Source: Isosphaeraceae bacterium EP7
GTDB taxonomy: Bacteria; Planctomycetota; Planctomycetia; Isosphaerales; Isosphaeraceae
Direction of reading: 5' to 3'
NCBI GenBank assembly: GCA_038400315.1
Contig: CP151667.1
Location: 806,001-870,000 of the forward strand
Length of the DNA stretch: 64,000 bases
Shown here: positions 36,030 through 45,287 of the stretch, in pieces
Position numbering within the stretch: position 1 is the stretch's first letter
Layout: every line of letters begins with the position of its first letter
Program-made: the position numbers and the translations under genes
Notes under the pieces: model-generated
Told to the model about the DNA's origin: nothing
Databases searched by the model: none
Seen by the model: the letters and a program-made list of their open reading frames with translations, nothing else

Positions 36030-37436
36030 TCAGCGGACCTTGAAGACTCGGGCTTCGAAGGGGCCGAGGTCGAGCGGGGTGTTGTCGCCGGCGGATTTGG
36101 TTGATCGATGGGCCTGGAGGATGTCGTCGAAGGCGATCTCCTTCCAGGGGGTCTTACCGAGGTCGGTTTTCAGGGGAGCCGGCTTGTCGGAGGTGTTGAG
36201 GACGACGAGGATCTTGCCGGCGGTGAGGGTGCGGAGGAAGGCGTAGATGGGTTTTTCGGAGAGGACCTGCGACCAGTCTCCACGGCGGAGGATCGGCTCG
36301 GCCTTGCGCATGGCGATAAGGCGTTTCAGGTGCTTGTAGGCTGGGCGGTCGCGGCGGTCGGCGGGGAAGGCGTCTCCGGCGGATTTGGGGACGAGGCCCA
36401 CCTCATTGCCGGCGTAGAGGAATGGGACCCGGTCCATCGTCATCAGCAGGGTCAGGGCGACGTCGAGGCGGGCCTGCTTGGGTTCCTTGGCGACGGAGAG
36501 GAATTCGGTGACCTCGTAGTTGTCGACTTGCGCCATCATTCGTCGAGGATGAGGGTAGTGCTTCTCACCCGCGGCGAGGACCTTGGCGAGCAGGCCGAAT
36601 TTTTCGGACTTTCCGATCACCTTCTGTGTGGCGTCGAAGCTGAAGTCGTAGGCGCCGTCGAAGCCGCACTCGCGGACGATGCGGCCGATCTTCGGCGGGT
36701 CGATGGCCAGCTCGGCGAGGATGACGAAGTCGGTGGGCCGGCCGTCGGGGCCGGCCTTCAGGTCGCGGACGAAGCGGGTCCAGAATTCGGTCGAGAGTAG
36801 CGGGGCGCTGTCCATCCGGAAGCCGTCGCAGCCCGACTCGTCGCGCCAAAATTTTGCCACCTCGACGAGGTAGTCGGCCACCTCGGGGTTGTCGGCGTCC
36901 CAGTGGCGAATCCCGTACTCGGTGGGCTTGCCGAACCAGGCGGCATGCGCCGGATCGTTCATGTAGGGATGTTCGAATCCGGGGAGGGCCAGCGGCATGT
37001 CGAGGATGACCTTGATGCCGCGGCTGTGGGCGTCGGCCACCAGCCGCTTCAGGTCGTGCATGTCGCCGAAGTTCTCGTCGACGCGGAAGTAATCGGTGGG
37101 CCTATAGCCCGTGGTCAGGAACTTGCCCATCGGCCGGCGGTCGTTCTGCATGACCGGGTAGATGAGCAGCGAGGTGACGCCCAGGTCGACGAAGTCGTCG
37201 AGCTTGCTGCGGATCCCCTCGATGTCGCCCCCCCAGAGGCCCCCCTCGTACCTGGATCGCTCCTTGCCATAGGTGCCCGCCATCACGTCGTTGGCGGGGT
37301 TGGCGTTGAAGAACTTCTCCAGGATGACCACGTAGACGACCTCGTCCTCCCACGGGCGCGAGCGGTCGAGGTCGACCGCGACCACAGGGGCGGCCGCGAT
37401 GGGGAGCAACATTGTGAGGGCTTGGGCGCAGGTCAT
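36030..37436 (-). CDS. GH13 alpha-amylase-family protein, divergent active site
   Basis: Secreted (signal-like MTCAQALTMLLPIAAAPVVA), 468 residues. The (beta/alpha)8 barrel starts at VVYVVILEKFFNANPANDV. The nucleophile Asp is D209 in GFRMDS and the acid/base Glu is E242 in VILAELA. Region I reads ILDMPLALPG, without the usual Asn-His, and region IV reads VDNYEV where most members have DNHD, so two transition-state residues differ. The C-terminal beta domain (ILVVLNTSDKPAPL) is normal. An alpha-glucan hydrolase or transferase is likely by fold, but the specificity is open. The start at 37436 is chosen for the signal peptide. Confidence 0.87.
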   Translation of the reverse strand: MTCAQALTMLLPIAAAPVVAVDLDRSRPWEDEVVYVVILEKFFNANPANDVMAGTYGKERSRYEGGLWGGDIEGIRSKLDDFVDLGVTSLLIYPVMQNDRRPMGKFLTTGYRPTDYFRVDENFGDMHDLKRLVADAHSRGIKVILDMPLALPGFEHPYMNDPAHAAWFGKPTEYGIRHWDADNPEVADYLVEVAKFWRDESGCDGFRMDSAPLLSTEFWTRFVRDLKAGPDGRPTDFVILAELAIDPPKIGRIVRECGFDGAYDFSFDATQKVIGKSEKFGLLAKVLAAGEKHYPHPRRMMAQVDNYEVTEFLSVAKEPKQARLDVALTLLMTMDRVPFLYAGNEVGLVPKSAGDAFPADRRDRPAYKHLKRLIAMRKAEPILRRGDWSQVLSEKPIYAFLRTLTAGKILVVLNTSDKPAPLKTDLGKTPWKEIAFDDILQAHRSTKSAGDNTPLDLGPFEARVFKVR

Positions 37437-37631
37437 TCGGCGAACTCCGGCGAAACTCGGGGCGGCGACACGGCGGCGGGGGAAATGAGGGAGGGTTCCT
37501 TTCGCGGGGGCACCGCGATATCCTGGATCGTCCAAATCGAAGGGCCCGACGGTCCCATTCTACCGCGGAGATCGAGGGCGAAGCCCGCGACTCCCCGCCG
37601 GGCCGGCAGCGAAACCTGGTCTCGGGGTCAG

Positions 37632-38342
37632 ATGGACATCATCGATTATTTCGATCACACCTATATCGTCAGCCTCCTCAGCCGCACCGATCGTCGTCGC
37701 GACGTGACGCTGGAGCTGAAGAAGCACGGGATGCCGCTGCAGCCGGGGAAGGTCGAGTTCTTCGACGCATGCCGGCCCGACTCTCCCGCCGGGTTCGAGA
37801 ATATCGGATATCGCGGCTGCTTCATGAGCCACCTTGAGATCTTGAGGAAGGCCCGGGACGGCGGGTTCTCCCGGGTCCTGATCCTCGAAGACGACGTCAA
37901 GCTGACCCCTCAGTTCGATGAATACCGCGACGAGGTCGTCCGCCAGCTGACCTCGACCGACTGGGACATCGTCTACCTTGGCCACCCGGCGTCGCTGCCG
38001 GCCGGTCCCGGCCTACAATTCGTCCGGCACGACAAGCCGCTGCTCCTGACGCATTGCTACGCGGTGAACGGCAAGGCCCTCGATCGGCTGGTCGTGTTCC
38101 TCGAGGCCTTGCTGACCCGGCCGCCCGGCGACCCCGAGGGGGGGCCGATGTCGTATGACGGGGCGCTCTCGACGTTCCGGAGGCGGAACCCCGATGTGGT
38201 CACCCTGCTGGCCAACCCCAACCTGGCAACCCAGCGCCCCTCGAGGACCGACATCCACGACAATCGCTGGTTCGACCGGGTGCCGGGCGTCCAGCAGATG
38301 GCAACCCTCGCCCGCCGGCTGCTCGACGCCCGCAAGTCGTAA
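37632..38342 (+). CDS. glycosyltransferase family 25 protein
   Basis: It has 236 residues and is probably cytosolic. The N-terminus (DHTYIVSLLSRTDRRRDV) and the EDDV motif (RVLILEDDVKLT), together with GCFMSHLEIL, match the LPS beta-1,4-galactosyltransferase-like GT25 family. Such enzymes decorate lipopolysaccharide or glycoproteins. It is isolated from other polysaccharide genes here, so the acceptor is unknown. The ATG at 37632 precedes the conserved start. Confidence 0.87.
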   Translation: MDIIDYFDHTYIVSLLSRTDRRRDVTLELKKHGMPLQPGKVEFFDACRPDSPAGFENIGYRGCFMSHLEILRKARDGGFSRVLILEDDVKLTPQFDEYRDEVVRQLTSTDWDIVYLGHPASLPAGPGLQFVRHDKPLLLTHCYAVNGKALDRLVVFLEALLTRPPGDPEGGPMSYDGALSTFRRRNPDVVTLLANPNLATQRPSRTDIHDNRWFDRVPGVQQMATLARRLLDARKS

Positions 38343-38354
38343 TTCAGGGCGGAT

Positions 38355-39635
38355 TCAAGGGAGTGGGACGTCCTTGAACTCGAAGTCGAGCGGGATCTCG
38401 ATCACCTTGCTCGGGGTCTCGTACGCCAACTGATAGTCGCCGGGCTTGTCGGGGACGTCGACGAAGAGGTACTCGAAGCTCAACTTGCCGCCGTCGGCGG
38501 AGAGGTTCGAGTAACCTCCGTTGTGCTCGAACCGCGAGCCGTCGGCCTTCTGCAGCCAGAGGCGGTTGTTGAAAAGCCCCTGGCGGAAGCTCTCGAAGGC
38601 GGGCCCGCCGTCGGGATACTTGATGTCGACGTGGAACTTCCAGACCTGCTCGTCGACCTCGAACGAGTCGAGCGTCACGGCGATGTCCCCCTGAGTCTGG
38701 ACTACGCCGGGGGCCTCGATCTTGGAGAACCGGAAGGTGCGCAGGCCGGCCGGCACGGTGACGCTGGCGCTCACCTTCAGCTTGGCCAGCATCTTGGCGG
38801 CGCGGTCCGGAGCGGCCAGGTTCAGGTTCAGCTCGGCGGCCGGGTTGTCCGGCCGCAGGGCGACGTCGGTGGACATGTTCTGCACGTCGGCCGCGACGGA
38901 TTTGCCGAGGTCGTCGACCACCTCGATTCCTTCCGACTTGAGGGCCAGCAGCATCGGCCTCAGGCGCGGCTCCCAGCCCACCTCAAGCTGCAAATTCGAC
39001 GTAGCCGCGCCCGACTGGAAGTCGCGGAGGGTTCCCACCTGCTTGAGCATCACGCGGAACGGCCCGGTGTTGATCATGTAAGAGGACGCCCTCGCCTTGT
39101 CTGGCGCCGCGGGCATCGCCCCGGCAGTCAGGCCAAGTGTGCCGTCGCCGGTGAAGAAGTTCAGGGCCAGCCCTGCCTTGGCGGCGACGTCGTCGATGGC
39201 TTCGAAGAAGGGCCTGTCCTTCAGGTCGAGATCGAGCCCAGGATTGGTCGCCTCGGCGCCCATCTGCTCGCGCAGGTCGGTAATCGGGTTGCCCGTCTGC
39301 GCCTGGATGCGCTGCAAGGCTTCCGAGAGGCGGATCCCCTTCCCTTGCAGGGTCACCGTCGAGGCGCCCAGGTTCAGCTTATCCAGCGACTCGCGGATGG
39401 CCGATCGGACGCGCTCCAGCCTTGTGTCGCGGTCGTTTGCCCCGGCGCCCACCTTGGCGGCCTCGGGAAGCAGGGGCAGCGCCCTGGCCCCCAGCGTGAT
39501 CAGGGCCTTCTCGGCGGAATCTCGGGCCTCGACCTTGGCGGCGGCGAGCTTCTCGACGAGCTGCGCAACGCGGTCTCTCAACGCATCGTCGGAGCCCTGG
39601 GTCAGAAGGGCGATGCACAGCAGTGCCGGGATCAT
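38355..39635 (-). CDS. secreted hypothetical protein
   Basis: It has 426 residues with a short signal peptide (MIPALLCIALLTQGS). Residues 18-90 are helical with a HEAT-like pattern (LVEKLAAAKVEARDSAEKAL). A region at about 105-165 (ISLSEALQRIQAQTGNPITDL-like) resembles the short domains found in planctomycete secretin-like proteins. The rest is beta-rich with no family I recognise. Its 3' end is 12 bases from the convergent GT25 gene. It lies just downstream of the M29 peptidase gene on the same strand, with a 34-base gap, so co-transcription is likely. Confidence 0.75.
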   Translation of the reverse strand: MIPALLCIALLTQGSDDALRDRVAQLVEKLAAAKVEARDSAEKALITLGARALPLLPEAAKVGAGANDRDTRLERVRSAIRESLDKLNLGASTVTLQGKGIRLSEALQRIQAQTGNPITDLREQMGAEATNPGLDLDLKDRPFFEAIDDVAAKAGLALNFFTGDGTLGLTAGAMPAAPDKARASSYMINTGPFRVMLKQVGTLRDFQSGAATSNLQLEVGWEPRLRPMLLALKSEGIEVVDDLGKSVAADVQNMSTDVALRPDNPAAELNLNLAAPDRAAKMLAKLKVSASVTVPAGLRTFRFSKIEAPGVVQTQGDIAVTLDSFEVDEQVWKFHVDIKYPDGGPAFESFRQGLFNNRLWLQKADGSRFEHNGGYSNLSADGGKLSFEYLFVDVPDKPGDYQLAYETPSKVIEIPLDFEFKDVPLP

Positions 39636-39669
39636 GGCCGAGTTCCTCCGGTGTTCGCCGATCTATCCG

Positions 39670-40764
39670 TCAACCGACCGACCAGACGCCGTCCTGCATC
39701 ACCACCACGCCATCGGCCGTGACCCGGCCTTCATCCCTAAGGTCGACGATCAGGTCCCAGTGAAGGGCGCTCTCATTGGTCCCGCCGGTCTCTGGGTAGC
39801 TCGATCCCAGCGCCAGGTGCACTGTTCCGCCGATCTTCTCGTCGTACAGGATCGTGCCCGTGAAGCGATCGATCCCCGGGTTCAGTCCGATGCCCAACTC
39901 GCCCAGGAAGCGGGCGCCGGGGTCGAGGTCGAGCATGCTCAGGAGGTATTCCTCCCCCTGCTCGGCCTTGGCCTCGACGACGCGGCCGTCCTTGAATTTC
40001 AGCTCGATGCCGATCAGCTCACGCCCATTGCGGCAGACCGGGAATCCGCACCTCAGGGTGCCATTTGCGGAGGTCTCGACCGGCCCGGTGAAGATCTCGC
40101 CCGAGGGCATGTTCCGCCGGCCGTCGGAGTTAATCCAGGTCCGCCCGGCCACCGAGAGCGTCAGGTCGGTCCCGTCGGCCTCGATGCGTACCTGCTTGAC
40201 CCCGGTCATGTACGCGGCCAGGCCCGCCTGCCGCTCGCGCAATTGACGCCAGGCGGCGCCGGGGTCGTCGCGGTCGAGGAACATCGCAGAGGCGACGAAC
40301 GCGATGTAATCGTCGGGGCTCATCTTCGCGTCGGCGGCATAAGCGTCGGTGGGATACTGCGTGATCACCCACCGCTTCTTCGACGCCGCCTGCCGGATCG
40401 GGTACCGGGCCCGGTCGACGATCGCTTGGCGGGCAGGGTCGACCCGGGCCATCCCTCGGGTGTCGGTCTCGGCCGAGATCCGGATCCGGCCGTCGACGGT
40501 CTGCGCCTCGTACAGGGCCACAGGGGGCAGATAGGCCAGCTGATCGACGCTCGCGTTCTTCAGGAAAAACTCGGCCATCCCGGGCAGTTCCAGCCGCACC
40601 AGGGGGTGGGCCCCGCGGAGGATGATCGCCCGTGCGCAGGCCTCCACCAGGGGGCGGGCCTCGATCTCCGAAGCGACCAGGATCGTTTCCCCGGGCGCCA
40701 CGGCCAGGCAGTAATCAACAAGCAGGTCGGCCCAGCGGGCGGCCAGGTCGTCGGTGATCGCCAT
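39670..40764 (-). CDS. M29 family aminopeptidase
   Basis: Metal-dependent aminopeptidase (thermophilic aminopeptidase T-like), 364 residues, cytosolic. RNMPSGEIFTGPVE, LGELGIGLNPGI and the C-terminal YDEKIGGTVHLALG and TNESALHWDLI carry the Glu/His/Asp metal ligands of the M29 fold. The N-terminal domain (VAPGETILVASEIEARPL) is typical. Likely function is peptide turnover. Confidence 0.92.
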   Translation of the reverse strand: MAITDDLAARWADLLVDYCLAVAPGETILVASEIEARPLVEACARAIILRGAHPLVRLELPGMAEFFLKNASVDQLAYLPPVALYEAQTVDGRIRISAETDTRGMARVDPARQAIVDRARYPIRQAASKKRWVITQYPTDAYAADAKMSPDDYIAFVASAMFLDRDDPGAAWRQLRERQAGLAAYMTGVKQVRIEADGTDLTLSVAGRTWINSDGRRNMPSGEIFTGPVETSANGTLRCGFPVCRNGRELIGIELKFKDGRVVEAKAEQGEEYLLSMLDLDPGARFLGELGIGLNPGIDRFTGTILYDEKIGGTVHLALGSSYPETGGTNESALHWDLIVDLRDEGRVTADGVVVMQDGVWSVG

Positions 40765-41020
40765 GGTCGCTCAATCCTCATGCCTCGTTGTGACCCTCCA
40801 AGCTACCTCCCCCTGACTCGGTTCGCAACCTGACAGATGTCAGAATCAGCACGGCCGTGGGATCGAGGCGGGCGGTCGACGGCTCGCCGGTGCTTGACGA
40901 GGGGGGCGCTGCGGCTGACAATCGTTGGGTCCCGAGGACTCCCGATGCCGGCGGTCCCGGCGGGCGGGGTTCTCGCCCGAGATTTGCCCCTTGTTGGACG
41001 TCCCGCGAAGGATCTGTCGC

Positions 41021-42928
41021 ATGGTTTGCAGCAAGCGGATCGGCCGTCGCCCGCTGGCGAAGGCCCTGAGCATGGCCCTGATGGGCTCGCTGGCGATGGC
41101 AACGGCCGCACGAGCCGAGGCCCCGCCGACGCCCACCCCGGCCGAGACGCGGATGCGCACCGACGTGGGGTTCCTGGCCGCCGACGCGCGTGAAGGGCGA
41201 TCGCCCGGAAGCGGCGGGATCGAGGCCGCGGCCGACTACATCGCGGCGACCTTCATGAACGCCGGGCTCAAGCCCGCCGCCGGCGCCGACGGATATTTCC
41301 AGACATTCACGCTGGGGGGCACGCCCAAGCTCGGGAATGACGCCTCGCTCGTCATCAACGTCTCGGCCGACTCCAGCTTGAAGGCCGAGAAGGGCGAGTT
41401 CACGCCGCTGGCCGCGGGCGTCGGCGGCACGCTCGCCAAGCTCCCGCTCGTCTTCGTCGGCTACGGGATCACGGCCAAGGACGACGCGACCAAGCTCGAC
41501 TACGACGACTACGCCGGCCTGGATGTGAAGGGGAAGGCGATCCTCATCATCCGCAAGACGCCGCTCCAAGGCGAGAAGGATGGCCTCTTCGGCGGTGCCA
41601 ACCTGATGAGGTTCGGCAGCTTCCGCCACAAGGCGACCAACGCCTTCCAGCATGGCGCGGCGGCCGTGATCCTCGTCAACGATGCGGTCTCGGTGAAGGA
41701 CGGGGGCGACGAGCTGTTGAAGTTCCCCGCGGCCGGCACCGACGTACTCTCCAATGTCCCCTTCGGCATGGTCACCCGCGCCTTCGCCGACAAGATCCTC
41801 GCCGCGACCAAGGCGCCCAAGCTCGAAGAGCTGGAGAAGACGCTCGACGAGGGGGGCAAGCCCGCCAGCCGCGTGCTTGAAGGGGCCACCGTCGACGGCT
41901 CGTTCCCGATCGAGCGCAAGTCGGTCGGCACCAAGAACGTCATCGGTGTGCTCGAGGGCTCGGGCCCGCTGGCCGACGAGACGATCGTCGTCGGCGGTCA
42001 CTACGACCACCTCGGGCACGGCGGCCTGCTCTCGGGCAGCCTCGCGTTCCTGTCGAGCGACATCCACAACGGCGCCGATGATAATGCGTCGGGCACGGCG
42101 ATGGTCATGGAGCTGGCCCGCCGCCTCGGGCGCCGCACCGACCCCCTCCCCCGTCGGGTCGTCTTCATGGCCTTCTCCGGCGAGGAGCGAGGGCTGCTCG
42201 GCTCGCAGCACTACGTCGAGAACCCGCTCTACCCGCTCGACAAGACGGTCATGATGATTAACTTCGACATGGTCGGCCGGATGGCCAAGGACGAGGTCAC
42301 CTTCTTCGGGGTGGGCAGCACCCCGGGCCTGGATGGCCTGGTCGACGCCATCGGCTCGTCGGCCGGGATCACCGTCAAGAAGGTCGCCGGCATGAGCGAC
42401 GGGTTCGGCGGAAGCGACCACCAGTCGTTCTACCAGAAGGATATCCCGGTGCTGTTCGCCTTCACCGGCACGCACAAGGACTACCACCGCCCCACCGACG
42501 ACACCGAGCACATCAACTTCGAAGGCATGGGCCGGATCGCCAACCTGGGCGAACTGCTGCTTCTCGACTTCACCCGCCGCCCCAAGCGTCCCGAGTTCGT
42601 CAAGAGTGCCGCGGCCGACCACGGAGCGGGCGGAGCCGACCCGGCGCGACTGTCCGTCACGGTCTATCTCGGGACGATGCCCGACTATGCCGACGGCACC
42701 AAGGGCGTCAAGCTCGCCGGTGTTCGCGAGGGGAGCCCCGCCGAGAAGGGGGGCCTGCAAGGGGGCGACATCATCATCGAGTTCGGCGGCAAGCCGATCG
42801 GCACCATCAACGACTACATGGAGAGCATGGGCCGGTACAAACCCGATGACGAGGTCGTCATCAAGGTGAAGCGCGGCGAGAAGGACGTCGACCTCAAGGT
42901 CAAACTCGGCAAGCGGCCCTCGCAGTGA
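41021..42928 (+). CDS. secreted M28 zinc aminopeptidase with PA and PDZ domains
   Basis: It has 635 residues. The start at 41021 gives a long basic n-region and a hydrophobic segment (ALSMALMGSLAMATAARA). A PA domain (about 110-280) is inserted before the M28 catalytic core. Metal ligands and base are visible in GGHYDHLGH, HNGADDNASGTA, SGEERGLLGS, NFDMVGRM and HRPTDDTEH. A C-terminal PDZ domain (about 550-630; REGSPAEKGGLQGGDIIIEFGG) probably binds substrate C-termini. The stop overlaps the start of the ABC binding-protein gene, so peptide hydrolysis and import may be linked, but that is inference. Confidence 0.92.
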   Translation: MVCSKRIGRRPLAKALSMALMGSLAMATAARAEAPPTPTPAETRMRTDVGFLAADAREGRSPGSGGIEAAADYIAATFMNAGLKPAAGADGYFQTFTLGGTPKLGNDASLVINVSADSSLKAEKGEFTPLAAGVGGTLAKLPLVFVGYGITAKDDATKLDYDDYAGLDVKGKAILIIRKTPLQGEKDGLFGGANLMRFGSFRHKATNAFQHGAAAVILVNDAVSVKDGGDELLKFPAAGTDVLSNVPFGMVTRAFADKILAATKAPKLEELEKTLDEGGKPASRVLEGATVDGSFPIERKSVGTKNVIGVLEGSGPLADETIVVGGHYDHLGHGGLLSGSLAFLSSDIHNGADDNASGTAMVMELARRLGRRTDPLPRRVVFMAFSGEERGLLGSQHYVENPLYPLDKTVMMINFDMVGRMAKDEVTFFGVGSTPGLDGLVDAIGSSAGITVKKVAGMSDGFGGSDHQSFYQKDIPVLFAFTGTHKDYHRPTDDTEHINFEGMGRIANLGELLLLDFTRRPKRPEFVKSAAADHGAGGADPARLSVTVYLGTMPDYADGTKGVKLAGVREGSPAEKGGLQGGDIIIEFGGKPIGTINDYMESMGRYKPDDEVVIKVKRGEKDVDLKVKLGKRPSQ

Positions 42929-44070
42929 TCTCTGGCGGCAAGACCACAACGCGAGCGATCGTCGCCGGCCTGCTCCCCTGGGGGCTCGCCGGCGGCTGCT
43001 CCGCGCCCTGGTCCGACGGCGGGGTCCTGGTCGTCGCCACCTCGTGGCCGTCCGCCGAACGCTTGGCGCTCGAGGAGGCCTTCCGGCCCTCGGGCCGCAT
43101 CGCCTGGATCGAGTTCCTGCCAGGAGCCGACCCCACGCGCATCGCGGGTCGACGTTCCGGCGTGGACGCGTTGCTGGGCGGCCCGATCTCGCGCTATCGA
43201 GAGCTTGAACGTCGGGGCGAGATCGTCCCGGGTTGGAAGCCTTCACAACGCCAGCCCGTCGGACTTTTGGGGCCGGAAGGAAAGCCGACGGAAAGCGTAC
43301 CGGAGCCCCCGGATGCCCTGGCGATGGGCGACCCGCGCCTCGACCCCGCCTCGCTTGCCTGGCTGATGGGCATCTCCGCCGGGTCCGATTGGGCCGCCGG
43401 CTACGCCCGACTCGTTAAGCTCGCCGGGTTGATCGGCCCCGACCCCCGGCGTGAGGGCTCGGCGCTAGCCGAGGTCGAGCGCGGCGAGGCCGTCGCGGCG
43501 GTCGCGGGGGGAGTATTGGGCGGGACTTCAACGCGAGGAGTCCGGGAGGAGGGGGCCGGAGTGCTCCGCGATGCCCCCCATGCCCAGCTCGCCGCCGCAT
43601 TCCTGGCCCTCGTCGATTCCGGGGCGACCCCAACCGAGATCAATCCGCTGATGGCCGACTTGCTGGGATCGACGCTGGTCGAGGCGCGGCCGGAATTGCT
43701 GCAAGCCTGGGAGACACTCGAACGGACCGACCACCCGCCCAGGGCCGAGCGCTGGCTGAGCGAGCCGCCCCCCTGGCCGCCGACCTCCGTGGCGCTCCTG
43801 CGGTCGAAGCCGAACGGGGCCGAGTTGGTCGACCTCCTGGCCGAGCAATTGACTGAGGATTTGCCGACCCGCGAGTGGCTGATCCTGAACTGGGACCGGC
43901 CGCCGCGCAAGGTCGACCCCGCCTTGCTGGACGAGCTGGTTAACGCGGTCGAGGGTCGCCTCGCGAGCGAGCCGAGGTTCCGCGCCTGGCTCCGGGTCGA
44001 GTGGACGTCCTGGGCCCGCCAGCGGTACCGGCGCGTGGCCCGTCAGGCCTCGGGGGCCTGGGTCCCATGA
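42925..44070 (+). CDS. ABC transporter extracellular substrate-binding lipoprotein (divergent)
   Basis: It has 381 residues. It starts at GTG overlapping the M28 stop (GTGA). The signal peptide ends in a lipobox-like LAGGC. Two-lobed binding-protein features are faint (GVLVVATSWPSAERLALEEAF; VDALLGGPISRYRELERRGEIVPG), resembling Fe(III)/polyamine-type binding proteins. Its stop overlaps the ATPase start (ATGA), so the three transporter genes are one unit. The ligand cannot be read from the sequence. Confidence 0.75.
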   Translation: MISGGKTTTRAIVAGLLPWGLAGGCSAPWSDGGVLVVATSWPSAERLALEEAFRPSGRIAWIEFLPGADPTRIAGRRSGVDALLGGPISRYRELERRGEIVPGWKPSQRQPVGLLGPEGKPTESVPEPPDALAMGDPRLDPASLAWLMGISAGSDWAAGYARLVKLAGLIGPDPRREGSALAEVERGEAVAAVAGGVLGGTSTRGVREEGAGVLRDAPHAQLAAAFLALVDSGATPTEINPLMADLLGSTLVEARPELLQAWETLERTDHPPRAERWLSEPPPWPPTSVALLRSKPNGAELVDLLAEQLTEDLPTREWLILNWDRPPRKVDPALLDELVNAVEGRLASEPRFRAWLRVEWTSWARQRYRRVARQASGAWVP

Positions 44071-45194
44071 TTGAAGTCGGATTGGTGAAACTCGTCCGGC
44101 GCATCGACCGCGTCGCGATCCTGGACATGGCCGCCTCGCTCGAGCTGCGCCCCGGAGAGCTCTTCTACATCCTCGGCCCCTCGGGGTCGGGCAAGACAAC
44201 GCTCGCCCGCCTGATCGCCGGGCTGGACCGGCCCGACGACGGCGAGATCTTCTTCGACGGCAAGCTCGTCAACGACGCCCCGCCGGAAAGCCGAGGCGTG
44301 GGGCTGCTGTTCCAGGGAGACCCGCTCTGGCCGCACCTGAACGTGGCCGACAATGTGGGGCTGGCGCTGAAGCATCAGGGTCTGAACAGGATCGATCGGC
44401 GGGGTCGCGTGGCCGAGTCACTGACGATGGCCCGAATCGACAGCCTGGCCGCCCGCAAGCCCGACGAGTTGACCCCGCTGCAACGCAGGCGTGCCGGCCT
44501 GGCGCGGGCCCTGGCTGTTCGGCCCCGCATCCTCGTCTTCGACGAGCCCACCGCCGGCCTCGACCCCCGCGACGCCGACGAGTTCCGCGACGACATGCGG
44601 CGGCTTCATGCCGAGCTGGAACTCACCACGCTGGTGCTCACCCGCGACGCCCGCGAGGCCCTCTCCATGGCCGAACGCCTGGCGGTGCTCGACCTGGGCC
44701 GGATCGTCCAGACGGGCCAGCCCGCCGAGGTCTATAACCGCCCCGTCGACGCCCTCGTCGGCCGCCTGCTCGGCCCGATCAATCTCTTCCAAGGGCAAGT
44801 GGAAGGCCCGGAGAGCCGCGGCGGAGTCGTCGTACGCACCCCGCTGGGCCGACTGATTGGTCAGGCCCCGGCCGGCACCCCGGCGGCCGGATCGCCCGTC
44901 ACCGTGGCCATCCGCCCCGAAGCCCTCTGGCACGGCGGGCTCGTCCCCCAGGGGGCCAACCGGTTCGCCGCGACCCTGGAACGCCAGGTCTTCCTGGGCG
45001 AGCTGCGTGCCCTGCACCTCCGGGGACCGGGCGACTGGCCCCTGATGGCCCTCGCCATCCAGGCCCAATCCGCCGGCCTTCGCGAGGGTCAGGGGCTCAC
45101 CCTGGCGGTGATGCCGGAATCGGTCATCATCTTCAGAGGCCGGAACACGCCGACCCTCGACGACGCCGGAATTGGGCGTATCGAGACGACCTGA
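44067..45194 (+). CDS. ABC importer ATP-binding protein with degenerate motifs
   Basis: Potential FbpC/PotA-type ATPase of 375 residues. Walker A is GPSGSGKTT (37-45), the Q-loop is LLFQGDPLWPHL, Walker B is ILVFDEPTAGLDP and the C-terminal TOBE-like domain begins at about 240 (VAIRPEALWHGG). The signature LSGGQ is replaced by LTPLQRR (135-141), and the switch His of the H-loop is Arg (R193 in VLTRDAREAL). These changes predict weak or altered ATPase activity. It is translationally coupled to the binding protein and followed by the permease. Confidence 0.9.
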   Translation: MIEVGLVKLVRRIDRVAILDMAASLELRPGELFYILGPSGSGKTTLARLIAGLDRPDDGEIFFDGKLVNDAPPESRGVGLLFQGDPLWPHLNVADNVGLALKHQGLNRIDRRGRVAESLTMARIDSLAARKPDELTPLQRRRAGLARALAVRPRILVFDEPTAGLDPRDADEFRDDMRRLHAELELTTLVLTRDAREALSMAERLAVLDLGRIVQTGQPAEVYNRPVDALVGRLLGPINLFQGQVEGPESRGGVVVRTPLGRLIGQAPAGTPAAGSPVTVAIRPEALWHGGLVPQGANRFAATLERQVFLGELRALHLRGPGDWPLMALAIQAQSAGLREGQGLTLAVMPESVIIFRGRNTPTLDDAGIGRIETT

Positions 45195-45287
45195 GCTGCG
45201 ACTCGCGTAAGTCTGCCCACCTATTCGTTCAATGGTCGATCGTTACGCAGCAATGTACGTGCGTGCCCGAGGATGGAGGACATGGCC

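Noticed and set aside
40778-43246. 822-residue minus-strand frame
   Set aside because: Antisense to the M28 peptidase and the binding-protein gene; composition is low-complexity and Arg/Gly/Val-rich.
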